Assembly (NCBI RefSeq): GCF_033958435.1
Contig: NC_134161.1
Coordinates: 7,502,001 to 7,566,000, forward strand
DNA length: 64,000 bases
Reading direction: 5' to 3'
Source: Carettochelys insculpta
Lineage: Eukaryota > Chordata > Testudines > Carettochelyidae
The translations under genes and the position numbers were made by a program. The notes under the pieces are model-generated. The model had not been told where the DNA came from. It made no database searches and worked only from the letters and a program-made list of their open reading frames with translations. Positions 1 through 11,170 of the stretch are shown piece by piece; within the stretch, counting starts at the first letter, position 1; the number at the start of each line of letters is the position of its first letter.

Positions 1-1689
1 TGCTATTGTAGTTGAAATAACATAATGTGACAGGAAGCACAAGTGAAGGAACAAATTTATCCATGGTCGGATTATCCCAGGATTCCTGAGTTCCAATTCC
101 CTGGCTCACATCTGAAAGGAATTAGTCCGTCTCACTCACCATTTTAAACAACAAAGTGAAAAAGCAAGGCTAATCAAAGGGGGCCATCTCTGACCCTCTG
201 TGCAGTGATTTCACTGAGCTGGGCCTTTCTTCCTGCCTTGTTGTGCCTTAATGAGGCACTTTTACAACATAGCTCCAAATTTCCTGCTTATTTCTTCCAT
301 GCAGATTTGTTGCATCATTTATGTTGTTCAGACCTAGGCTGCCTTTGTATGTACTTAATTAAGAGAAGATTGCTTACGACCCTGCTTGTACTAGTTTGCT
401 CTCAGTGAGAGTGGTGTACTTCACTCATCCAGAGTGAGCAAAGATGCCAATTCCACCACATGCCTTACCTCCGCCCATTCTTTGCTATCCATCATGCTGG
501 TGCTTGATGCAATTTTACTATTAATTAGGATGTGCAATCTCTGGGATTGTTATTTATTAATAGATTGTTCTGAGCCCTGGAAAGTTCATTATTAAAGCAA
601 GAGGATGAGAGAGATCCAGGGGAACAGATGGACACATGGAAATATCAGAGGAAGCACTGGTTAAAATTCCAGTCACGCTCCAAGCCTTGACAAAGGATAG
701 AAAACAGAATCAATCATAATTATCTCGGAGAAAAGCCATCAGTCTGTGTTTAAAAATAAGCACTTTGTGCATTAAGCTCTCAATGCCAGACTTCCGAGAG
801 TTTCGACTGGTGGATGCAGGTCCTGGGATGAAGAAAGTGGAGTGGGAAAGAATCATTCTGCTGTTCTGTGTGGGAAGCTGTGGAGGTCGAACTATCAGAA
901 GCTGGGAAAGTGTGAATCTAAGCCTAAAACACAGGGACAGTAGCTTTATTGCATTGCTGTGGACTGGGTCCAACTACCCCAGGCTCTCTCAGGTCTTTGC
1001 ATTTAATTCCTTAGAAGTCAGGACACTTTTTAGCCCCAATATGCTATGGGTGGAAGTCACCCCTGCCAGAATGCCTGCACTGCTCGAGTCTCTAAGTACC
1101 TTTCCCAATGCTGTGCAGAGAGCAAGCCATTCTTGAAGGCCCCACTTTCCCAATGGAACTGTCAGCAGGCCGTTCACTGTTGAGCTTGGCTAAATGAGGC
1201 CTGAGCAAGTGAGAAACACGGTGACAATCTACGGATAGCAGCAGGGTGTTGAACCCCCTGGGAAAACAGTATGCTAAGCAGGGGATTTAATATGGAGTCA
1301 GGAGAGGCTGTTGAGAAAGGGGGAAAATTAGTCTGAATGTCAAGAAAATGATCCAAACAAGGAAACTTGCCCATTTTAAGAGGTATGTCCTCAAGACCAA
1401 CACAGCATGACTCTTTACGATACATTTTCTAGGGCTTCAATCCGCACGGAACAAATATGAGAACTGTACTGTAGGGAGCAGTACAGCATTGCCCCTGGAG
1501 ACATGGTGTGAGTTACTGGATTTCTTTTCCATTTCTGCCTTCTATGATTTGACATCCAGTAGAAGGAGCAGTGGACGAAGGCTTTGGAACAGAAGGTTCT
1601 TGAAGAAGCTGACAGGAACAGTGGGAGGGGAGGGTTCGTTTTTTAATTTTTTTCTCCAAAACCAGGCTCTACGTGTCCTCTGTCACCTT
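1..1689. other. No recognisable gene or repeat
   Basis: Both strands were scanned. The ORFs here (longest 123 codons, 765-1136) overlap ORFs on the other strand, show no known domain and have no splice-site pattern suggesting an exon. I see ordinary unique sequence. Confidence 0.5.
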
Positions 1690-1690
1690 A

Positions 1691-2178
1691 GGCCTCATCT
1701 ACATGCACGGGTGGGTAGGATTTAACCAAATGGGAGACACTGTTGCCGAATGGCTAGACCACCAGAGTCAGGAAGTCAGGAGTCAGGAAACCTCTGTTCA
1801 GATCCCAGTTTGGTCACCTGACTGCTCTATGCCTCAGTTCCCTCATCTGTAAAATACTGACAACTCTGACCTTTGTAAATCATTTTGAGAGCTACTGAAG
1901 AAAAGCGCTGGGTAAGATAATTTAAGTATTATTAAATTGCTTAACCAAATCCATTTAGAAACTGACTTAGTTAAATATGTGAGTCCCTTGTGTGGACACT
2001 CTTAAATCAGTTGGAGTGCCTCACATAGTTTTAGCTGGAGTAAGTCAATTGGTGATTGACAAGCTAAATAGATGCTGTTCTTAATTTGACTTGTGAATGA
2101 CGACACAAGGGGATTGGACCCCTTGGCTTCTAAACCAATTTAGTTAAATCAGAAAAATGTTTGTACGCAAACAAGGCC
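1691..2178. repeat. Non-autonomous DNA transposon, PIF/Harbinger-like, split by a SINE
   Basis: The left end GGCCTCATCTACATGC and the right end (reverse complement GGCCTTGTTTGCGTAC) form degenerate terminal inverted repeats. The trinucleotide TTA flanks both sides (1688-1690 and 2179-2181), fitting the 3-bp target duplication of PIF/Harbinger elements. The interior has repeated TTTAGTTAAA-like blocks in both orientations, typical of palindromic MITEs. A SINE at 1732-1940 interrupts it. Superfamily assignment is inference from the ends and duplication. Confidence 0.6.
1732..1940 (+). repeat. MIR/CORE-SINE nested in a DNA transposon, with target duplication
   Basis: A tRNA-like head (GCCGAATGGCTAGACC, then GTTCAGATCCC resembling boxes A and B) is followed by the MIR-type core and 3' part (CCTCAGTTCCCTCATCTG, then TGTAAA, then AAAAGCGCTGGGTAAG). 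A perfect 10-bp direct repeat, TTAACCAAAT, flanks the element at 1722-1731 and 1941-1950. This shows a target-primed insertion after the host transposon was already in place. Head, core and tail are all present, so it is close to full length. Confidence 0.75.
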
Positions 2179-2180
2179 TT

Positions 2181-2493
2181 ATTGTATATTTAATAGAGAA
2201 GTTCCAGGCAAACAAATCTGGAAACTGGATTCTTCCATTTACCCACCAATTCAGCAGAGAACAGGGAGTGAAGATGCAAGCTGCTTTTACAATCTTCCCT
2301 ACTAACTAGTATGTGAAGGGTTGCTCCTGGGATAATTTAGTCTTTGCTGCCCATTGCTATTTTAGTCCCTTCATATTCCAGGTGCTTAAAAGACAAAAGA
2401 ATACAAGGACTCTGAAGGCCCTAGTTAGGCAATGTTATCTCTACCCTAAAGATGGGTATATCGAGGCACAGAAAGTTGAACTTATTCATCCAG
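2181..2493. other. No gene; possible MIR scrap
   Basis: Mostly unremarkable. About 2450-2490 (GATGGGTATATCGAGGCAC) resembles the reverse strand of a MIR core but is too short to call firmly. Confidence 0.35.
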
Positions 2494-2698
2494 TCGTAAC
2501 AGAGATAGCCATGTTAGTCTGTATTCTATCAAAACCTTCCATAGAGCTGCAGAACTGATGCCTATAGCCTGAGAGCTCATCTCTCACACCAACAGAAGTC
2601 AAAACAAAAAAGCAATCATATAGCACTTTAAAGACTAACAGAATAATTTATTAGGTGATGAGCTTTCATGGGACAGACCCACTTCTTCAGCTCTATAG
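2494..2698 (-). repeat. Penelope-like element 3' tail
   Basis: Read on the minus strand it has the hinge GAAGTGGGTCTGTCCCATG, the TTAGTCTTTAAAGTGC block and the terminal GACTAACATGGCTATCTC. This order matches the 3' end following the GIY-YIG frames at 45 kb, so it is a PLE tail without coding sequence. It abuts an oppositely oriented tail at 2699. Confidence 0.7.
2664..2690 (-). ncRNA. Hammerhead-ribozyme-like core in PLE tail
   Basis: The minus strand reads CUGAAGA (2684-2690), a hairpin GUGGG-UCUGU-CCCAU, then GAAA (2664-2667). This fits the CUGANGA/stem II/GAAA core of a hammerhead ribozyme, with one terminal G-U pair. Stem III and the cleavage triplet are not obvious, so activity is doubtful. 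Confidence 0.45.
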
Positions 2699-2790
2699 CC
2701 TAAGGTGGGTCTGTCCCACAAAAGTTCATCACCTAATAAATTATTTTGTTAGTCTTTAGAGTGCTACGACTGCTTTTTTGTAATTCGTCC
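2699..2790 (+). repeat. Penelope-like element 3' tail, inverted relative to neighbour
   Basis: GGTGGGTCTGTCCCAC, CACCTAATAAATTATTTTG and TTAGTCTTTAGAGTGC are the same tail on the plus strand. The hammerhead core is degraded (CTAAGGTGGG, and CAAAAG in place of CGAAAG). Together with 2605-2698 it can fold into a hairpin with arms of about 90 bases. Confidence 0.7.
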
Positions 2791-3439
2791 AAGGTGTCTC
2801 AATGAGTCAATAACAAGGGGCAGACAATGCCTGACTCCTGGAATCTACTAGGAATTTGCTAGATTGCACTGGGCTTTTAAATCAGTTGATTGTTGCTCTA
2901 ATACAGAGCAACTGCCTTTCAGTGCATGTTAAATCAAAGGTCAGTTACTTTCAGAGCCGTTGCTAAAATAGACTTTAATTGCACCCTATTTTGAACGCAC
3001 ATACTTCTCCCCTATTATCATGAAACTAAGTTTTCAGATATGCCCCTGCAAATCAGGGAGCACAGCTATTCTGAGCTGTTTCAGTAATTGGCTAGTATTG
3101 GAGTTACTAGGTAGAAAGCCAGGCTTTTCAGACTCTGATAGCTCACGTCAGGGCTCTTTCTTCACAAGAGGTTATTTCTGTCTGGCTTTTGGATCCAGTG
3201 CCTCCCTAAAACCACCATATGTTTCTAGGACAATAGAAGATGATGTACATTTAGCATCCGCTGTCCTTTCTCCAAGCTTGATTCTTGCCTTCACTCCAAG
3301 GTGTTTATTCAGGACTTTTGCCAAGACATGGCTGTGCTGACCAGAGGGAATCTACCTCTGCTTAGTTAACTAACCTGTTTATAGAGAGAGTTGCTCCTCT
3401 GATCTTACCCTTGTAGCTGTCTGTAAAGATATCTACATG
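2791..3439. other. No recognisable gene or repeat
   Basis: An open frame of 106 codons lies at 3020-3340, but it has no recognisable domain or homolog. I treat it as chance. Confidence 0.4.
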
Positions 3440-4243
3440 AAAGTACTACATCTGATGAGGTTCAATAAAGGCAAGTGAAGAGTCCTGCACTTGGGCCAGA
3501 AAAATCCCAAGCATTGTTACAGGCTGGGGTCTGACTGGCTCGATAGTTTTGCAGAAAAGGATCTGGGAGTTGCAGTGGACGAGAAGCTGGACATGAGTCA
3601 ACAGTGTGCTGTTGTAGCCAAGAAAGCTAATGGCATGTTAGGTTGCATGAAGAGGAGTGTTGCCAGTAGATCCAGAGAAGTGATGATTATTCCTCTTTAT
3701 ACGGCTCTGGTGAGGCCACATCTGGACTACTGTGTCCAGTTCTGGGCCCCCATTTATAGGAAGGATGTGGATACACTGGCGAGGGCCCAGCAGACGGCGA
3801 CCAAAATAATTAGGGGGCTGGAGCATATGACATGATGAAAGGTTGAGGGAATTGGGACTGTTTAGTCTGCAGAAAAGACTGAGGGGGGACTTGGTAACAG
3901 CCTTCAACTTACTGAACGGAGGCTGCAAAGAGGCTGGAGAGAGGCTGTTCATAATGGTCACGGATGGCAGAACACAGAACAATGGTCTCAAGTTGTGGTT
4001 GGAAAGGTCCAGGTTGAACATGAGGAAAAACTTTTTCACTAGGAGGGTGGTGAAGCATTGGAATGGTCTACCAAGGGAAGTAGTGGAGTCTCCGTCCCTG
4101 CAGGTGTTTAAGTCTCGCCTCGACAAAGCCCTGGTGAGGCTGATCTGATGGGTTTGGTCCTGCTTAGAGCAGGGGGCTGGACTCGATGGCTTTTTTAGGT
4201 CTCTTCCAGCTCTATTGTTCTATGATTCTATGATTCTGTCTGG
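3440..4243 (+). mobile_element. CR1 LINE, 5'-truncated 3' end
   Basis: The end of CR1 ORF2 is followed by the typical 3' UTR (GCAGGGGGCTGGACTCGATGG) and terminal ATGATTCT repeats at 4230-4243. CR1 elements copy by target-primed reverse transcription from the 3' end, so 5' truncation is usual. The endonuclease and main reverse-transcriptase domains are missing. Confidence 0.9.
3491..4148 (+). pseudogene. CR1 ORF2 C-terminal fragment, frame-broken
   Basis: Two adjacent frames (3491-3835 and 3843-4148) together cover the C-terminal part of a CR1 ORF2 protein. The first has [15 protein letters not shown] and [16 protein letters not shown]; the second has [20 protein letters not shown]. These are hallmark CR1 sequences downstream of the reverse-transcriptase palm. 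The frames are separated by a stop and a frame change near 3835, so no joined product is possible. Catalytic residues of endonuclease and reverse transcriptase lie upstream and are absent. It is a dead fragment, not a host gene. Confidence 0.88.
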
Positions 4244-4245
4244 AA

Positions 4246-5479
4246 TCCTGGAGATTTCCGAAGGCATAAAACACAAGGTCATTTTTAACTCTTTCCTGCC
4301 TAGAAAAAGCACCGTTTCCCTTTATCTCCTAGAGGAAGTTCTGGGTTCTTTCTTCACCCAGCCTCATGACATTCGTCTCACATTCCTGGACAATTCAAGA
4401 GCATTTAAGAATCCAGTTCTGCTTTTACCTTCTCTGCCCCACACCTCACCGCTTTGTGCCCGGATTTGGCTCTCTCTAACCTACGTGTCCCCTTTATCTA
4501 TTGCTTCTATTCTGCCTCTGTAACCTCAGAAAGAAGGGTAATGAATGTCTTGCTTCTTGCCATTTGCACCTTGGTGATGACAACGAGAAGCTTTGTAAGA
4601 ACTGTAGTTTCTGTAAGAAATAATGGGGTGGATTTGGGATGACCCTTTCATGGGCTTTTTGAAGACATTTTTCTGAGTGCAGCAAATTCAGATTATAGTT
4701 CAACATCTGGGAGCTGACTCCTGAGCCTTTCCTTCACTCACTTTTTATGTTTTGATCCTGTTGGTCTCCGAAAGAGTTTTGCCTGAATAATGACCCCTGG
4801 ATTTGGGATGAAGTAACAGCAACTGTCATATGGGATCCAAAGCCAATCTAAGTTGGTATCTTGACAACAGGGGCCAACACCAGGGGCTCTAGAGAAAAAT
4901 AAGTGATAATCTGCCCTGCATTCAGCTCTCATCCTGATCTCCAGCAGTCAGGAATTGACTCAAGCCCAGATGCATGAGCTTGAATGTCCCTTTGACTGTT
5001 TTGGCTAGCACTGACTAATAAAACTCTGGATACCCTCTTGTTATCCAAAGTACAGCAGGCTTTAGCTAACAAAGGGTACAAACTGAACTGGTAGTAAAAT
5101 TTCAAATTCCTCAATTCTTTTATGGGTGAGGAAGAGAAGAATAACTCCCCCTCTCCCATCCAAAAATCCAGGTTTTCAGGTTGCTCTAGAGATTTTCCCC
5201 CTTTTAGGTTTCATTGCCAATGACAATATTACTAACCCCGACTGTTCAAAGGACAGGGCTCAGGACTTTGTCAGGCCTTTGGGATTGGTTTTGAGCAGGT
5301 CAAAAGACAGATTTTTTTTTCTGGCAGCCCTTGGAGATCCCACCTGTTCTGCTTGGCCTTCCACAGACACATGGTGAGAGACAGCCCCCCTGCCATGACA
5401 AGCTGACAGTAGAAATATCTGAGGCAAAAGAAGGACAGGAGAGGAAAGGAAGTAATCTCCTGGGGGCAGGTGGTAGGAT
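4246..5479. other. No recognisable gene or repeat
   Basis: The ORFs here are 62-102 codons, overlap each other on both strands and carry no domain signature. Confidence 0.4.
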
Positions 5480-5550
5480 ATTTAAGGTGCGAGGAATGAA
5501 CCCAGGTCTCCTGCCTGTTCTTCCAGTGCCCAGTCTGCTAAGCTGTAAGT
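5480..5550 (-). repeat. MIR/CORE-SINE scrap
   Basis: TGAACCCAGGTCTCCTGCC followed by CAGTGCCCAGTCTGCTAAG matches the tRNA-head side of MIR-like SINEs read on the minus strand. It is short and degenerate. Confidence 0.35.
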
Positions 5551-6867
5551 TTGTCTGTCACTTGCTAGAAGGAGTTACACGCCAGTGATGTAAATGGTGC
5601 ATCATCTTGGAAATGTACAACCAAGCTCACCTTGGAAGCATTGCTGAGTCCAGGCCTTCCATTGCCCTTCAGAACACCTAGAAGGAGAAACCAATGTCTG
5701 CAAATGCTGCCAATCCATCATACAAGGCAGTGGATCAACCTAAGCTCCTGTGTATCCTTGGTTCTTGTAAATCAGTTGGGCTGTGGCCCTGGGAGACAGG
5801 AAGACTTACTTCTCTTCAGCTTCATCTCCGGAGGAGTATGAGAGGGGCCAAGGGGTGATGGATGGCAAGTTTAGAAAGCTAAGCCTGAGAGATCAATAGA
5901 GGAATATACACCCCATGCATCATGTAAGCTCCTCTTGTCCGTGCAGTACTCAGTCAAAAATAATGAACGGCCAGCTCTCCAGCCTTCGCACCCCTACTCT
6001 TCCCCAGTGGAATGGCATCCAATGACTGATACAGATTATGCCACTTGCCAGCATATTCCTTTCACCCTCTTAACAGTTTTGGCATTGAGTCATGATGCTC
6101 TGTTTTTAATATCCTCTCCTTCCCCCAGTACTCCCCACCTCCTGGACATTCCACTTCCATCTTGTCGACACGCTGCCCATCTGTGCTCACACGTTCTTCC
6201 TACACACAGGCAACCCACAGCAGAGTAAGTTATTTGGATGGCTGGTTTATTTTGAGATATAGAAAATACACGTATATGTGTGTTTTTTAAACCAGCCGCA
6301 TCACTCTGGGGCCACGTTCCAGCAATATTAACAAACTACGATCCGTCAGTAGCGGGAACACCTCACTAACTCGGAGACGATTAGCTCCACTGCTCATCAA
6401 ACCCAAGGGCCGCATGCGGAGTCAGAGCGCTGCAAAATGAACTGTGCTGCGGCGATGGGGGAGCTGGTAGGAGGGCAGGAGTTACTGTTCATGTATATGC
6501 CATGCACCACAGAATAGCTACACCAGGGAGTGCTTAGAGATGAGAAAACTGCTTTGTGTGATTTATTTTTTTTTCCAGGTTTGAGATTTTAAATTTATTT
6601 TGCCCTGAAGGATCCATGTTGGAATTCACGTAAGTTGCAGAGCCTTAGTCTTTATCGTGCCTGGCAGCTGTAGGCTTGCGTACTCCTTTGACAGGCGGCC
6701 AGTGTCACGCCATCTCTGTACGCAAGCTGTGCATTGTATACATGCAAGGCCTCATTGCACAGAAGACCCTGTTTTGCACCACCTAAGGCAAGGAAGTGAG
6801 TGGTTCTGTGCCTTACTAAAACTGTCATGGCACTCCATGGAGCGTTGTTTCTTTCTGGATTTGTACT
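5551..6867. other. No recognisable gene or repeat
   Basis: Unique-looking sequence. About 6300-6440 is somewhat CpG-richer than its surroundings but lacks promoter motifs that I can identify. Confidence 0.4.
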
Positions 6868-6925
6868 GACGTAGCATCTCCCAGCCAGGGCCCCATTGTA
6901 CGAGACACTGTGATCCTGCCACATC
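6868..6925 (-). repeat. CORE-SINE 3' tail fragment
   Basis: GTAGCATCTCCCAGCC then GGGCCCCATTGTACGAG is the reverse of the AGCACAATGGGGCCCTG-type tail found in sauropsid CORE-SINEs. The plus-strand copy at 43885-44020 shows the same tail. Confidence 0.45.
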
Positions 6926-7724
6926 CGATTCCTCTGCTCAACCCCAGGGGCATGTTTTACATTGACTATGCCCTCTCCTTGCACGGCAGTAGAAGGTGAG
7001 TATCTAATTCTTGTGCTGGCGTGATTTCATCCGAGACAACGGGTCCAGTGAGGTGAGGCACATCTGGTTCTCCATGTAAAACAACTCACCGAGAACCAAG
7101 CAAACTATTCCATTGACATAAGCAGACTGAAATTCTGACTCTGCTGATCTTGGTAGCAAAACTCTGACTGATCTGAACAGGGCCAGGGTTTCACCTTCTG
7201 TCTTGAGATCAGTTTTAAAAGGGTTTAGTACACAGTGAAGCAGTAACAACCCAAGATCCTGGGAAAACCTGATAGAAAGCCACGATTAAGTCACAATGCT
7301 CAAGGGTGAGTGAAGTAAACAGAGAATAAAGCACAACAATGGCTAATAATAGTAATTGTAAAGAGATCTCAATTTAGTCACAGCTCCGAGAAAGGAATAT
7401 CTGTGATGAAAGTCTTTATTCACTCTGTTATCTAGTAAATTGGTCAATTGCTGCATCACAAATTTTGGTGCCACAGATTGTCTCCCTATTATGTAAGGAC
7501 CCAACTCCCCTGGGTTTTAGGGCCTGTTTTTAGAATGGAGGCACTGCAACATGCAAATAACCTTTTCAATTTTCATTTGCACACCAAGGCTTACCTGGGA
7601 GAATTAAAGCAAGGTGAATGAAGTTGCTTCACAGATAGGTTCAAATCCTGGACTGCATTGAGCAGCCCTGGAACTGATAGATATATCTAGGGACTTAAAT
7701 GGCCACCTCTGGTTTAGGATCCGA
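6926..7724. other. No recognisable gene or repeat
   Basis: AT-rich unique sequence with no supported feature. Confidence 0.4.
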
Positions 7725-7845
7725 GCATGTCACAAACATTATTGGATCTGGTCCAAAATGATTGTCCACAAGAAGTCTTCACACAGCCTGGAACTGAACC
7801 CAGATCTCAAAAGTCTCAGCTAGATATCTTTAGCCACACACCTGC
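7725..7845 (-). repeat. Possible MIR relic
   Basis: CCTGGAACTGAACCCAGATC followed by TCTTTAGCCACACACC resembles the minus-strand box B region of MIR. It is diverged. Confidence 0.35.
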
Positions 7846-8639
7846 CCTTCTTCACTTCACCTGCCTTTCAGGTACTTTGCTGAAGATTAGGGAAGGGACT
7901 CTCAAACTATTGAAAGAGACGTTAACTCTTCTAGTTTCCTGCTGTGTGGGTTCAGCCCCGCTGCTACTTCCTTTGTTTCTGTTCCCCTCTCCTCTAAATA
8001 TGGATCTGTCCGTCTGCCTCTTTTTTATTTTTTGTAGGCATTTTTGCATCATCCTGCCACCCCATTGCAAAAAGCAAGAGGAGTGACTGAGGGGAATGTA
8101 CTCATTTGATGCCTTGTCTTCCCCTTTCCCCAAATCCCAGAGTGCATTGTAGCTTGCAGAAGATGAATGTTTGTTAGGCTGCACCTGTTCACTTGAATAA
8201 TTTCCTTTTAAAGGAGGCCACTTACCAGTAATTCATTACTAGCTTTCTTAGTTAGCATAAACAAATGTGTGGGAGGTGGGCTCAGCTTGCTCCGTCTCTT
8301 ACTGTTTACTGGCCGTGGTTGCTATTAACTGCGACCAGTACATTTCCCTGTGCCTCTCCAGCATAATCTCATCACGTTCCAGGCAGCTGTGTCTGTTTTT
8401 CATTGTCTGCTTTTGTGCCATAGGTGGAAAAAAAAATCAGAGATTGTCTTTTGGAGGCAAGCACATGCCAAGGCTGTTCCGATCTGCTGTACCTGGTGTG
8501 GCAGATGGTGCAGAACTGTAATTCAGCATTTCTTACTAAGAATCAGCCTCTGCTTTGCCAGCCTGTACTGTCAGCACATTGAGGCATATAGGGAAGTCAG
8601 TATCATTCTTCCCTGCCACCTTCTTGCCTGTAATATCAC
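7846..8639. other. No recognisable gene or repeat
   Basis: Overlapping ORFs of 84-119 codons on both strands have no domain signature. Confidence 0.4.
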
Positions 8640-8715
8640 GGCTAGATCTTCAGGTAGTGTAAACTGACATAGCCACATTGGAATCATGGTGGTTTACACC
8701 ACTCGAGGATCTAGC
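8640..8715. repeat. Small palindromic repeat, GGSCAGATCTTCAG family
   Basis: GGCTAGATCTTCAGGTAGTG at the left is mirrored by CACCACTCGAGGATCTAGC at the right, with inner GTAAAC/GTTTAC arms. It is a 75-bp imperfect inverted repeat. Relatives occur at 10856, 13705, 19728, 27366 and 30340. Confidence 0.6.
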
Positions 8716-9949
8716 AGTTTAATTTCAACTTAGCTGCCAGCTAAACTCTTCTCTTTCTCCTTGCAATGTTACTCTTGAGTCCTGTCCACAAAAGACAGCT
8801 CCCATTTCCTAGAGTAGTTTTAACATATGAGGTTTGCTCTTTACCTTTTTGAGGCTGCAAATGACTTTGGACAAACAAACCTGGCTTGAACAGTAAGTCT
8901 AAGTAAGATCTACAAAAGAAGCCAAGTTGGACATTCCAACCCTTATTCATTCTATTGTTCTCTGAGCATGATGTCTGAACTAAGCCAGAGGAAAAAAGCA
9001 TGATCTGCCTTCGGATTCAGTATCACAACAACTCAACTGATTGCAGTTAGACTTGCCCATGGATAAAACTGAATGCAGAGCTCAAAGTGAATTTGAATAA
9101 TTTCTGAGTAACTAAAAAAAGTGAGTCCCATTATCAATGCTAGCCATAGTCTTTCTCCTAAAGCTGTTTAAGGTGTATTATTTTAGATATTCTCTCTGGG
9201 GTTAGTTCATTCCTTGGCAGAAGGAACAGCACAAGTCCAATGCACCACTTAAGCCTTATTCTGGGCTCATGAGGGTGAACTGAGGAATGCTGAGGGCTTT
9301 TTCTGCTCCTCTGCACAGATGGGAGTTTCACCCTATTTTAGTTTGCTGAGTGTCTCCCCTGAAACCTTCAGAAAGATGCCTTTTCTGCTGTGAACAGTGG
9401 TATCCCAGCAATGAATGGGCTCAGGGAGGCAGCGATGAGCTGTCTTGTGACAATGTTTGTGTCTAAAAATATAGCTATTGAACACAATAATTATCACCTT
9501 TTGTAATCATTTGTAACTTGGCACTTTCTCATTATACCTGCCTATTTTCCCATAGTGTTTGTGAAGAGTCTAGACTGCTCCACAGATGAGGCGTTCAAGC
9601 ATCTGCCATAACACACCCTGATTCAGAGCTCCACAGGCCATCAACTCAAATGGGGAAATGAGTGTTCTGGATAGAAATGGTGGGCCTTCTTCATCACCCG
9701 CTTTTTAATGAAGCCCCCCCATAAAGGTGCAGTGGGGAGTGCAAGCTGTGTGGAGATTCTGGGTGCAGTGGGGGCTGAACCTCGACCTTTCTAGGAGTTT
9801 GCAGCTGTGTAAGTTGCCACTGGAGAGGTGAATTTCTGTGCAGGCTATTGTCCTTTGTAGTAATATGTGGCCCCTATTACCATGGTGTCTGGACACATCA
9901 CAACTGTGCTATGGGGTAGGAAAATGCTATTACTGATGCACAGAGAGTC
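8716..9949. other. No recognisable gene or repeat
   Basis: Unique-looking sequence with an AT-rich stretch around 9460-9560. Confidence 0.4.
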
Positions 9950-10112
9950 TAAGGACACCTCTACGCTGCATGAAAAACCTGCGTCTGGCCTGTGTTGGCT
10001 GCCTTGGGCTCACAGGGCTCTTTCATGGTGTAGACATTTGGGCTTAGGCTGCAACCTGTGCACTGGATGTTTCCCACCCAGAGTCCTAAAGCCCAAGCTC
10101 AAATCTAAGTCC
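9950..10112. repeat. Truncated palindromic DNA transposon
   Basis: TAAGGACACCTCTACGCTGC begins a unit with TTGGGCTCACAGGGCTC, GTGTAGACATTTGGGC and the mirrored CCTAAAGCCCAAGCTC. This is the layout of GC-rich palindromic MITEs that I recall from turtle genomes. The right arm is incomplete. Confidence 0.5.
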
Positions 10113-10139
10113 AGATGACCGCACAGCAGTTCACCTGCC

Positions 10140-10310
10140 CTTTAGCCTCATCTCAGCAAGCCTGACTCTGGTTAGCCACCAGATGTCCATCCGCTGCATA
10201 AACGTACCCTGTGTGACTTCTCCCAAGCCATACAGGAAGCCCATAGTTGACAGGACTGGAACCCAAACCTCGGTCTCTTTCCTCAACCACTGAACTCTCT
10301 TTCCTTTTGT
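10140..10310 (-). repeat. MIR relic
   Basis: GGACTGGAACCCAAACCTC followed by CTCAACCACTGAACTCTC is a minus-strand MIR head. The rest of the core is weak. Confidence 0.4.
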
Positions 10311-10851
10311 CCTTAGAGAGGGAGACACACACACTGTGCTCTCCCTCACGAAGGAATAATTTGTTTTTGACCTCTCTTTTTTCTTGGTTGCTAATTCAAA
10401 TTAAAAAAAAATAGGAAGGCTGCTGATTGCTGATTTCACCTTGAGGTTTATGGAGATGGACAAGAGACAGGATGTAGAAAACTACTGCTGATTGGACGCT
10501 CTGTTTTTGTTAGCAAAGTGGTTTCTACCGTAGGGGTTTTTCCATGTACAAATTGTACTTCCACCTTCGTTGCATCTTTGATCATGTCTCTTCACATTCT
10601 TTTGTTGTCTTTGTGGTATGTGACCTTAATAGTGAGGTTCTGAAATAAATGTTCTCCTGAACTTACATAGAAGGCCCCATGTGTGCATGGGGAGTGGAGG
10701 GAGAAAATGAGATGTAAATAGTTCTATGTGTGTGTGTATAATATATATATAGAATAAAATAAATTCAGTGATTCACTCTTACTCGTGAGCTGTAGCTAAA
10801 AGCTTTGCAAACGTGTGAAAGCCAGATTTTTAATAAATATATAAAATACAT
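10311..10851. other. No gene; contains a TG/TA microsatellite
   Basis: TGTGTGTGTGTATAATATAT around 10730-10750 is a short compound microsatellite. Otherwise AT-rich unique sequence. Confidence 0.5.
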
Positions 10852-10960
10852 ATGATGGGCCAGATTTTCAGATGGTGTAAATCAGGCATAGCATGGCTGA
10901 TATATCGATGGAATGGTGCCCATTTATACCAACTGTGGACATGGTCCAATGTCTATAAAC
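10852..10960. repeat. Palindromic GGGCCAGATTTTCAG relic
   Basis: GGGCCAGATTTTCAGATGG then TGTAAATCAGGCATAGC with mirrored TTTATACCAACTG is the left part of the same ancient inverted-repeat family seen at 8640. Confidence 0.5.
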
Positions 10961-11044
10961 TACAAATAACTCAGTGTACAATATCTATTCCCCATCTGCC
11001 TCCGTGCCTAAGTACGAAACGAGACCTGTCTTCTACGGCTATTT

Positions 11045-11170
11045 AATTCTTTTAGCTGAAGCTGTGTAGAGGCTCGTGTGCTGGGTTCCGGAGGTCCCAA
11101 ATTCAAATCCCTAGGCTTGCCTGAAGAGGAAGGTCATAATACATATGATAGACCTGGTTCTTTAAAAGTA
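11045..11170 (+). repeat. tRNA-headed turtle-type SINE (CryI-like)
   Basis: TTTTAGCTGAAGCTG (box A side), AGAGGCTCGTGTGCTGGG and TCAAATCCC (box B side) parallel the copies at 20826-21006 and 22185-22305. The arrangement matches the CryI/pol III SINE of cryptodire turtles as I recall it. 5' and 3' limits are approximate. Confidence 0.5.

Noticed and set aside
1732..1800. tRNA gene
   Set aside because: Box A/B-like words are the SINE head; no cloverleaf with matching acceptor stem.
3491..4148. Host reverse-transcriptase-related gene
   Set aside because: Standard CR1 ORF2 C-terminus with a frame break and CR1 3' UTR directly after.
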